A stretch of 64,000 nt of DNA, from contig NZ_CP060140.1 of the NCBI RefSeq assembly GCF_022376295.1, forward strand, positions 5,387,673 through 5,451,672. The letters are read 5' to 3'. The notes beneath the pieces were generated by a model. It did not search any database. It was not told where the DNA came from and was given only the letters and a program-made list of their open reading frames with translations. This DNA comes from Nodularia sphaerocarpa UHCC 0038. GTDB lineage: Bacteria; Cyanobacteriota; Cyanobacteriia; Cyanobacteriales; Nostocaceae. Shown here piece after piece: positions 17,733-25,059 of the stretch. The position numbers were made by a program, and so were the translations under genes. Numbering within the stretch: position 1 is the first letter of the stretch; each line of letters opens with the position of its first letter.

Positions 17733-18199
17733 ACACTCCAAAGCAGTGTGAATATGGGACTGAGTTTTTGAGAGCATCAATGCTAAATAAATGTTTAATT
17801 TTGATTTGTATCTGAAAATAAAAAATTCAGTCAAAGCATTTATTAATAATAATTAAAATAAAAATGATTTCATATTAATAAATTGACCTGACACCAAATT
17901 AATATGAAGTTCTGCACGTTATTTTCACTTCTCCCAACCTCCCCTTACCTAGGGGAGGATCCGAAGGCGGTGAAGTTCTTTCTATGCGTCTTTATATAAA
18001 AAAGGTATGACACAAACAAAGACATTTGGTTTGCTATTAAGGTGAGTTGTTACATATATGGTTTTTGCCCAGTTTAAGATATATTATAAAGTCGTCCCTA
18101 AATCTGGTCTGTAAGCTATGTAGTAAGCAAGTTATGTATAAATGTATAGTCAAGCTCTACTTATTTTTCAGATCGCCGTACTAAAAATTTTTAATCAAA

Positions 18200-19306
18200 A
18201 TGTCTAAAAGTGTTGATATTACGTCACTTAACGAAAGTAATAATAGGGTTGTTGTCATGGTCGAGTCACACAGCCAAAAAGCACAAATGCAGCAAGTTGT
18301 TTACCGCATTTTAGATGCTAATCTAGACCGCGCTCGTGAAGGCTTGCGAATTATCGAAGAATGGTGTCGCTTTGGCTTAAATAACGCTCAATTACTGGGT
18401 GAATGCAAATACCTGCGTCAAGAGTTGGCTCATTGGCATACTGCGGAACTGCGGGCGGCGCGAGATACACCAGGTGATCCCGGTACGGAATTGACTCATC
18501 CCCAGGAAGAACAACGCTCTAGTATTAAAGCGCTATTACAAGCTAATTTTTGTCGTGTGCAAGAAGCAATGCGGGTGCTGGAAGAATATGGTAAGCTTTA
18601 TCATCCCAATATGGGTAAAGCTTTTAAGCAGATGCGCTATCGTGTTTATACTTTAGAGACTAGTTTAATGGGCTACCAGCGCCATCAACTACTGTGGCGA
18701 TCGCATTTATATCTAGTCACTTCCCCCTCAGAAACTTTGTTAAAAACTGTGGAAGCGGCTCTCAAAGGGGGATTAACTCTGGTGCAGTACCGTGATAAAA
18801 TGGCTGATGATACTGTCAGACTTGAACAGGCGACAAAATTACGGCAACTATGCCATTCTTATGGCGCTTTGTTTATCGTTAATGACCGAGTGGATTTAGC
18901 TTTGGCGGTGGATGCAGATGGGGTACATTTGGGACAGCAAGATATGCCCATTGCTATGGCCAGACAATTACTGGGACATCAGCGTTTGATCGGTAAGTCT
19001 ACGACAAATGCGGAAGAAATGCAAAAGGCAATTGCTGAAGGTGCAGACTATATTGGTGTCGGTCCAGTTTATGAAACTCCCACGAAAGCAAATAAGCCAG
19101 CAGCAGGCTTAAATTATGTCAGCTACGCCGCCCAAAATAGCTCAATTCCTTGGTTTGCGATTGGGGGTATAGATGCGAATAATATCAACGATGTGATCGA
19201 GGCGGGAGCAGAACGTGTAGCGGTGGTACGAGCTATCATCGAAGCTGAACAGCCTACCCTAGTAACACAATATTTGGTTTCCCAGATGCATCGCATCAAA
19301 TTATAA
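18200..19306 (+). CDS. thiE: Thiamine-phosphate synthase with cyanobacterial N-terminal extension
   Basis: 368 residues. ThiE couples HMP-PP with the thiazole phosphate to give thiamine phosphate. The TIM-barrel ThiE domain is the C-terminal half (about 170-365): LVQYRDK, FIVNDRVDLALAVDADGVHLGQQDMP, IGKSTTN, YIGVGPVYETPTK and IGGID. The first about 165 residues (YRILDANLDRAREGLRIIEEW) form a separate helical domain that is typical of cyanobacterial ThiE. An alternative ATG at 18257 (MVESHSQK) would shorten the unconserved lead. thiS follows after 25 nt. Confidence 0.95.
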   Translation: MSKSVDITSLNESNNRVVVMVESHSQKAQMQQVVYRILDANLDRAREGLRIIEEWCRFGLNNAQLLGECKYLRQELAHWHTAELRAARDTPGDPGTELTHPQEEQRSSIKALLQANFCRVQEAMRVLEEYGKLYHPNMGKAFKQMRYRVYTLETSLMGYQRHQLLWRSHLYLVTSPSETLLKTVEAALKGGLTLVQYRDKMADDTVRLEQATKLRQLCHSYGALFIVNDRVDLALAVDADGVHLGQQDMPIAMARQLLGHQRLIGKSTTNAEEMQKAIAEGADYIGVGPVYETPTKANKPAAGLNYVSYAAQNSSIPWFAIGGIDANNINDVIEAGAERVAVVRAIIEAEQPTLVTQYLVSQMHRIKL

Positions 19307-19331
19307 CCAGTTTACAACTTAGCACTTGAAA

Positions 19332-19544
19332 ATGTCTAATCAGATTACCCTCCAGGTAAATGGGGAAAGTCGTAGTTGCTTGTCCCAAACTCTTTTACCA
19401 GATTTACTCCAACAATTGGGTTTTAATCCCCGTTTAATCGCGGTGGAGTATAACGGTGATATTTTACACCGTCAATTTTGGTCACAAACACAAATCCAGC
19501 CAGGCGATCGCTTAGAAATTGTTACCATTGTCGGGGGTGGTTAG
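19332..19544 (+). CDS. thiS: Sulfur carrier protein ThiS
   Basis: 70 residues, ubiquitin-like, ending in the diagnostic GG (VTIVGGG); the C-terminal glycine is adenylated and thiocarboxylated to give the sulfur of the thiazole ring. I start at the ATG 19332 (MSNQITLQVNG) rather than the TTG two codons upstream. It is co-directional with thiE, 25 nt downstream, and clearly an operon. The stop region overlaps by 4 nt the end of the convergent glycosyltransferase gene. Usual ThiS length. Confidence 0.95.
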   Translation: MSNQITLQVNGESRSCLSQTLLPDLLQQLGFNPRLIAVEYNGDILHRQFWSQTQIQPGDRLEIVTIVGGG

Positions 19545-20773
19545 TTCAACAAACCATTCGGAATAGGTTCAGAGAGGTACAGCGAACGGTGAAGAGTTTT
19601 GCGTCTGGCTAATTCTTTACCTTTGCGACCGAGTTGTTCACGTAAAGGTTGATCCTGACACAATCGTTTGAAAGCTTGAAAAACTTCATATCCAGATTTG
19701 GGATTCACCAGAAGACCATTTTCTTCATGACGAACGATATCAATCACAGAACCTAAGCGAGAAGCAATCACAGGTTTACCGAAGTAACTGGCTTCTAAGT
19801 AGACAATACCAAAACCTTGTATATAGGCTTTGGTATCTAACAAAGTTAACATGGCAAACAGATCACAGGCTGCATAATAGCCACCTAACTCGCCATCTGG
19901 TACATATCCAGTCAAGTGTACCCGCTTGTCTACCCGCAAGCGCTGCGCTAAATTTTTTAATGCTGGTTCATCTACCCCTTGACCGCAAAGTATATAGTGA
20001 ACATCAACTCCAATATTTAGCAGTAGGGGTAAATTCTCAATGACGCGCTCGAAACTTTTCTGCTTGACTAGCCTTCCTACGGAAAGAATCACTATTGCTG
20101 TTTCGGGAATATTGTACGCTTTCCGCACGCGCTGACGTAAATCATCAAGATTACCTTGATTGTTTTCTACACCAAATTTTTCTGGTCTGACTGTGGGTTG
20201 AATGACATGGGTAGGAGTTTGTAAGCGAAAAGTTTTGCGGAGATAATCTTGGGTAATGTAACTGTTACAAACAATTCCTGCGGCGCGTTTCAGAGTCAAT
20301 TTAAAGAGCGATCGCATTACCGGATTGTGTAAACTAGCAAGAATATCACTACCATGCAGATGAATAAAAAAGCGGATGGGTAGAATATAACTCAACAGCA
20401 ACAACGCCGGAAACTCGTAACTATTACCCCACTCAATATAACGGTAATGATAACGAAAATACAGTTTAATAGCTAGGAAAAACGAGCAAACTAAATCAAT
20501 CGCAGGTTGCAAGAAACTCCCCAAAAAACCACCCAACCAGGAGCGAGCATTTGTCCAGCGATATACAGGAAACTGTTGAGCCTGATCAAATACTTGATCG
20601 CCAGAACAACCAGCCGCCAAAACAACTACTCTTTCTGGATCTTGAAGACAACGATTATAGAGATATTCCCCCATAACCGCCTTTTTTGGCAGAAAGAAAT
20701 GGGATATTACCAGAATATCAGGAAAGGCGGTTTTATCTCGGATTTTTGTGGGCAGCTGTGAGATATTTTCCAT
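19541..20773 (-). CDS. Glycosyltransferase family 4 protein
   Basis: 410 residues with a GT-B fold. The N-domain opens with DILVISHFFLPKKAVMGEYLYN. The C-domain has ILSVGRLVKQKSFERVIENL, the nucleotide-sugar region VHLTGYVPDGELGGYYAACDLFAM and the E-x7-E-like motif GFGIVYLEASYFGKPVIAS. It probably adds a sugar to an envelope polysaccharide or glycolipid; substrate unknown. It stands alone with a very long (1.17 kb) upstream gap, and its 3' end overlaps thiS by 4 nt tail to tail. Confidence 0.9.
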   Translation of the reverse strand: MENISQLPTKIRDKTAFPDILVISHFFLPKKAVMGEYLYNRCLQDPERVVVLAAGCSGDQVFDQAQQFPVYRWTNARSWLGGFLGSFLQPAIDLVCSFFLAIKLYFRYHYRYIEWGNSYEFPALLLLSYILPIRFFIHLHGSDILASLHNPVMRSLFKLTLKRAAGIVCNSYITQDYLRKTFRLQTPTHVIQPTVRPEKFGVENNQGNLDDLRQRVRKAYNIPETAIVILSVGRLVKQKSFERVIENLPLLLNIGVDVHYILCGQGVDEPALKNLAQRLRVDKRVHLTGYVPDGELGGYYAACDLFAMLTLLDTKAYIQGFGIVYLEASYFGKPVIASRLGSVIDIVRHEENGLLVNPKSGYEVFQAFKRLCQDQPLREQLGRKGKELARRKTLHRSLYLSEPIPNGLLN

Positions 20774-21366
20774 GCTAACTTTGATAAGTTTAATTCAAAT
20801 AATTATGCAAGTGTTAATACTGTAATTCAGGTGCAGTATATAGATGCTGTATTAACTCTATATTCAGGAACAATTCTTTGTTAGAATTGGTTTTATCTGT
20901 ATTTATTTTCTCCTATTTTTGTGATTTCATATCACAAATATCGGGTAAAAACCAGAGGTTTACGTATTTATTAGCAGAATATTTTACAACCTCTTATTAA
21001 TACAGACACCGAGCCAATATGTTTTTACATGATTGCCACTCTGTTAAATATAGCTTTGGAAAACATAATTTACCATCTTTGTTTGACCCAAGGCATTACA
21101 AATATTTCACCAATATTTTAGACCATTAAATATGGGTAATTGTTTATTATTTGTGTGAAGTGTTTGTTAATTGTATTAGTGGTTGATAATTACAATCAAA
21201 GCATGAACAAACAATAAACAACTCAAATTTGCCGACTATAGCCAAATGGCTAATAAACCGCCACCAAAGTTACTAAAGTTTGTTATTATTATATTAATAG
21301 ACTATCCTACATCAGCGTGGATGTGATGCCAAAATGCCAAAATCACTATGAGTTTTTGGGGGCATA

Positions 21367-21450
21367 TATAGCAAAAGTCAAAAGTGAAATGATTGCTGTG
21401 CATTGGTTTTGGAATTTTGTCATGTCCTAACCACCCTGGCGGTTGCTATA
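21367..21450. mobile_element. Short TIR element, family C copy 1 (TATAGCAA ends)
   Basis: Starts TATAGCAAAAGTCAAAAGT and ends CCTGGCGGTTGCTATA; the ends are inverted (TATAGCAA / TTGCTATA). The same design with longer AAAAGTC repetition occurs at 30417-30519. 84 bp and non-coding. Confidence 0.75.
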
Positions 21451-21855
21451 TATAGTCACTTTTGTTCATTTTGCCGAAGAATCAAGTGTTTTGGTGATGC
21501 TAGATTGCTAACAATTTGACAAATCATGATAGCGGTCTACTGACTCTCGTTAAAATGACTAAATTGCATAGTTAAAATGTCATTGTGTAAATATGTGCAT
21601 CAAGTTGCTATTACACAGTAGGTATAAATTTTTCAATGAAACTTCTATGACAGAGTGATGATCAAAATTATATATATGATAGGGAGGAGCCTTAATTAAA
21701 CCACTGGGGGTAAATCGTGGGTATGGCTGATGTACGGTTATCTACTAGAGAAATCCCCCCTCCGCATACTGCCTAACCAAGATAATACGCGGTAAATTAG
21801 AGATGTAGCCCCAAAAAATGAATATTAAAAAGAGCTACTGTCAATGAAAAACTCA

Positions 21856-21902
21856 CTAGTACAGATGTGGCATGATTCCAGGAAGCACAACATTTGTACT
21901 AG
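21856..21902 (+). promoter_or_regulatory. Stem-loop in the leader of the DUF1517 gene
   Basis: CTAGTACAGATGT pairs with ACATTTGTACTAG (13 bp, one G-T position) around a 21-nt loop, 45 nt before the ATG at 21948. If transcribed it would be a stable 5'-leader structure; no known riboswitch is recognised. Confidence 0.5.
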
Positions 21903-21947
21903 CTATCGAAAGCAATCATAAGTTATACATTTTCAAGTGTCTGTGTT

Positions 21948-22934
21948 ATGCGTAACAAACTACAACGAATCATCAAACCCCTGTTCAAAATTTTCTTTGT
22001 TTTCAGCCTAGTGTTAACTTTAGCACTGAGCCATGCTGATGGAGCATTAGCCGCCCGCAGTGGTGGTCGCATCGGTGGAGGAAGCTTCGGTGGTGGTGGA
22101 GGCTTTAGAGCGCCTTCTAGCCGCACCTACACGCCGCGTACTTATGCGCCTGGTGGCGGAGGATACTATCCTGGTGGTGGTGGCTTCGGCTTTCCTTTCT
22201 TGCTTCCCTTGTGGGGTATTGGCGGCGGATTTGGTGGTATATTTAGCATTTTAATCTTTTTGGCGATCGCCAACTTCCTGATGCAAACCTTCCGCCGTGT
22301 CAGCAATGCTGAAGGCGAAGACGTAGGTTATAGCAGCAATCCGGCTGTATCTGTAACTCGTTTGCAAGTTGGTTTGTTAGCACAAGCCCGTGGTTTGCAG
22401 GATGAACTCAACAAAATTGCTGAATCTGCTGATACAAATTCGCCAGAAGGAAGAGCAGAAGTTTTGCAAGAAGCGAGTTTAGCCTTACTCCGTCATCCAG
22501 AATACTGGGTATATGGAGGTGGTGGAACGCAGCAAGTGAAATTAAATGCGGCTGAAGGTCAGTTTAATCGGTTGTCATTAGCAGAACGCAGCAAGTTTAG
22601 CGAAGAAACTCTATCTAATGTCAACAACCAGCTAAAAGCCGCCCTCAACAGAGATGCTTTACCTGCTGCTGACCAATTCGACAACCCCACCCAACTAATC
22701 AGTGAAGGTCCTGGAGAATACCTGATTGTTACCTTATTAGCGGCGACATTAGGCAAATTTGAAATCCCAGAGATTAACAGTGCTGATGATTTGCGTCAAG
22801 CCTTGCGGCGAATTGGGGGAATTCCCGGTGATCAACTTTTGGCTATTGAGGTGCTTTGGACTCCCCAAGCAGAAGGCGATACTCTCACATCTGATGATAT
22901 CTTGGCGGAATACACCGATTTGAAACTGATGTAA
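21948..22934 (+). CDS. DUF1517 domain-containing membrane protein
   Basis: 328 residues: signal or anchor (FKIFFVFSLVLTLALSHADGALA), a Gly-rich low-complexity stretch (about 37-90, repeated GGGGF), a membrane helix (about 98-115), then the DUF1517 domain (about 125-328: AVSVTRLQVGLLAQARGLQDEL, LRHPEYWVYGGGG, EGPGEYLIVTLLAAT). DUF1517 is a cyanobacterial and plastid family of unknown function. The HADGALAARSGG junction suits signal cleavage. It ends at a strong hairpin and stands alone after a long structured leader. Confidence 0.9.
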   Translation: MRNKLQRIIKPLFKIFFVFSLVLTLALSHADGALAARSGGRIGGGSFGGGGGFRAPSSRTYTPRTYAPGGGGYYPGGGGFGFPFLLPLWGIGGGFGGIFSILIFLAIANFLMQTFRRVSNAEGEDVGYSSNPAVSVTRLQVGLLAQARGLQDELNKIAESADTNSPEGRAEVLQEASLALLRHPEYWVYGGGGTQQVKLNAAEGQFNRLSLAERSKFSEETLSNVNNQLKAALNRDALPAADQFDNPTQLISEGPGEYLIVTLLAATLGKFEIPEINSADDLRQALRRIGGIPGDQLLAIEVLWTPQAEGDTLTSDDILAEYTDLKLM

Positions 22935-22960
22935 AGGTTTTCTGGACTCAACAGAGAATC

Positions 22961-22995
22961 AGATCCCCGACTTCTTGAAGAAGTCGGGGATCTTT
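22961..22995 (+). terminator. Strong hairpin after the DUF1517 gene, likely terminator
   Basis: GATCCCCGACTTCTT is followed almost at once by AAGAAGTCGGGGATC, a perfect arm pair, then TCTTTGTG. The T-run is weak, but the location 27 nt past the stop codon fits. As I recall, the same hairpin is common as a dispersed repeat in Nostocales. Confidence 0.65.
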
Positions 22996-23198
22996 GTGTT
23001 CGTAGAATTGATATAAATAAGAAAAACTTGAGAGTATTAGAGTGGGTTATGCTGAAGCAACTCATCCTGGAGAATTGGAAAAGTTGAGGATGTGATTGAT
23101 TTTCACTCTGAAAGTCTGATGAAATTCTATTGGGTAACTGAGGGTGAAAGCAGATAAAACTCATAAAAATTCTATGATTAAGCAAAGAGGAGAATTAA

Positions 23199-24395
23199 GT
23201 GGAAGGTAAAAGGTTTATCCACAAACTACGATTAGAAAATTTTCTTTCCTATGGAAGTGAGGGGGAAGAAATTGAATTACAACCGCTAAATGTCTTAATT
23301 GGCGCTAACACTTCTGGTAAATCAAATTTGATTGAAGCTTTGGGAATTTTACGGGCTACACCGATAGATTTACCCGCCCCATTTCGTCAAGGTGGAGGAG
23401 TAAGTGAGTTTCTTTGGAAAGGGGGACAGGAAAACCCAGTAGCTACAATTGAAGCTACTTTAGATTACCCTCAAAGACCCCAAAATCTACATTATAAGGT
23501 TAGCTTGACAGAAGTTGGTCAAAGAATAGAGTTAATTGATGAAGCTGTAGAGAATGAAGAACGATATCCAGGTGAACATGATGTTTATTTTTACTATCGT
23601 TATCAAGGCGGTCGTCCGGTTTTAAATATTAATAGTATTGATGATGCTAAACAATTTAAACGCTCTCTTAAACGAGAAGATTTAATTCCTGATCAGTCAG
23701 TTTTATCTCAGCGAAAAGATCCAGATTTGTATCCAGAACTTTCTTATCTCAGCACTGCCTTTTCTAATATAGGTTTATATCGTCATTGGCAGATGGGGCG
23801 TTATTCAGAACCAAGAAATGCTCAAAAGACTGATTTAGCAGAACATCCTCTCCTAGAAAATGGTAGTAATTTGGGTTTATTTTTAAATAACTTACAACAC
23901 CAAATAGGTAATAGAAAAATTATTGAAAATTTGAAAAAGTTTTATGAAGCAGCCGAAGAATTGAGTGTAAGAATATATGGCGGTACAGTACAGATATTTG
24001 TTCGTGAAGAGGGTTTGATTCAACCAATTCCTGCAAATCGGCTATCTGATGGTACACTCCGTTATTTATTTTTAATGGCTTTATTACTTGACCCAACTCC
24101 ACCACCACTTATTTGTCTTGAAGAACCAGAGATTGGTTTACACCCAGATATTTTACCGACTATTGCAGAAATGCTAATTGAAGCATCACAGAGAACACAA
24201 TTAATAGTAACAACTCATTCTGATGCTTTAGTTTCTGCTTTGAGTGAATATCCCGAATCAGTGATAGTTTGTGAACGAGATGAAAAAGGCTCTCACCTCC
24301 GCCGCCTTGAACCTGATAAACTCAAAGACTGGCTAGAAAATTATACTCTTGGCGACCTTTGGCGGATGGGTGAAATTGGGGGGAATCGATGGTAA
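23199..24395 (+). CDS. AAA family ATPase (AAA_21/OLD-like) of a two-gene cassette
   Basis: 398 residues from a GTG at 23199 with AGAGGAG just upstream. It is an SMC/ABC-type ATPase: N-terminal FLSYGSEGEEIELQPLNVLIG with Walker A GANTSGKS (35-42), a signature-like RLSDGTLRYLFL (about 280), Walker B LICLEEPEIGLHPD (about 303-316) and an H-loop VTTHSDALVS (about 336). There is no TOPRIM domain in this chain, unlike OLD; that role may lie in the next gene, which overlaps it by 7 nt. The pair looks like a split OLD-type system such as those found in phage defence. Defence is inference. Confidence 0.85.
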   Translation: MEGKRFIHKLRLENFLSYGSEGEEIELQPLNVLIGANTSGKSNLIEALGILRATPIDLPAPFRQGGGVSEFLWKGGQENPVATIEATLDYPQRPQNLHYKVSLTEVGQRIELIDEAVENEERYPGEHDVYFYYRYQGGRPVLNINSIDDAKQFKRSLKREDLIPDQSVLSQRKDPDLYPELSYLSTAFSNIGLYRHWQMGRYSEPRNAQKTDLAEHPLLENGSNLGLFLNNLQHQIGNRKIIENLKKFYEAAEELSVRIYGGTVQIFVREEGLIQPIPANRLSDGTLRYLFLMALLLDPTPPPLICLEEPEIGLHPDILPTIAEMLIEASQRTQLIVTTHSDALVSALSEYPESVIVCERDEKGSHLRRLEPDKLKDWLENYTLGDLWRMGEIGGNRW

Positions 24396-24985
24396 AAGAA
24401 ATTCGGATTTATATAGAGGGTGGTGGTGATGGTAAAAATACTAAAGCTTTGATTAGGAAAGGATTTAGTCAATTTTTCAAACAATTTAAATTGAATATTA
24501 CTATTTGTGGTTCTCGTAATAATGCTTTCCGTGATTTTAGAAATGCTTTAAAATCTTATCCCAATGCTTTTAACATTTTGTTGGTGGACGCAGAAGCACC
24601 TGTGACAATAAATTCTCCTTGGGGACATTTGAAGTTTAGGGATAATTGGGATAAACCTTCAGAAGTTGACGATAATCAATGCCATTTGATGGTTCAAACA
24701 ATGGAAGCTTGGTTTATTGCTGATATTGAAACACTAAAGCAATTTTACGGTAAGGATTTTCTAGAAAATGCCATTCCTAAAACTTTAAATGTGGAGACAA
24801 TTAATAAACAAAATCTAGAACGCAGTCTCAAAGCTGCTACGCGTAACACTAGTAAGGGTGAGTATCACAAAATTAAACACGCCTCTAAGCTTTTGGAATT
24901 GCTGGATGTGAATAAGGTTCGTCAAGCTTCCCCATCATGTGACCTCCTGCTGAAAACTTTAAGCGATAAGATAACAAAAGTTTGA
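24389..24985 (+). CDS. DUF4276 family protein, possible TOPRIM-like partner of the ATPase
   Basis: 198 residues. The family features are an N-terminal IRIYIEGGGDGKN (glutamate 10 followed by Gly-rich turn and Asp), ILLVDAEAP (acidic D67-x-E69) and MVQTMEAWFIAD (MEAWF, 105-109), then KHASKLLELLDVNKVRQASPSC. This E...DxE layout resembles TOPRIM/RloB-like folds, so it may be the nuclease or effector half of the cassette. It overlaps the ATPase gene by 7 nt and must be co-translated. mutS follows on the same strand, 74 nt downstream. Confidence 0.8.
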   Translation: MVKEIRIYIEGGGDGKNTKALIRKGFSQFFKQFKLNITICGSRNNAFRDFRNALKSYPNAFNILLVDAEAPVTINSPWGHLKFRDNWDKPSEVDDNQCHLMVQTMEAWFIADIETLKQFYGKDFLENAIPKTLNVETINKQNLERSLKAATRNTSKGEYHKIKHASKLLELLDVNKVRQASPSCDLLLKTLSDKITKV

Positions 24986-25059
24986 GCGATCGCCTCTTAA
25001 CCTCCACATCACGCTATCATCAGATATTGTGGAATCTCCGTGCATCACCCCTAGCATCT

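Larger units (their letters stand above)
17236..18199. other. 964-bp intergenic region rich in repeats
   Basis: Contains the heptamer array (17466-17528) and a MITE-like element (17531-17732), listed separately. The remainder (17733-18199) is AT-rich and must contain the thiE promoter; I see no TPP riboswitch there. Confidence 0.5.
20774..21947. other. 1.17-kb intergenic region between divergent genes
   Basis: The longest gap in the window. It contains a short TIR element at 21367-21450, an inverted pair ATTGTTTATT / AATAAACAAC flanking about 21140-21225, a purine-rich GGGAGGAG followed by a tiny frame at 21724-21777, and the leader hairpin at 21856-21902. It must hold two divergent promoters. 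No coding region is convincing. Confidence 0.5.

Noticed and set aside
17733..18199. TPP riboswitch ahead of thiE
   Set aside because: No CUGAGA-type conserved core or matching helices found in the leader.
21724..21777. 17-codon frame after GGGAGGAG in the long intergenic region
   Set aside because: Too short, no similarity seen to known small photosystem or regulatory peptides, and the ribosome site is too far away.
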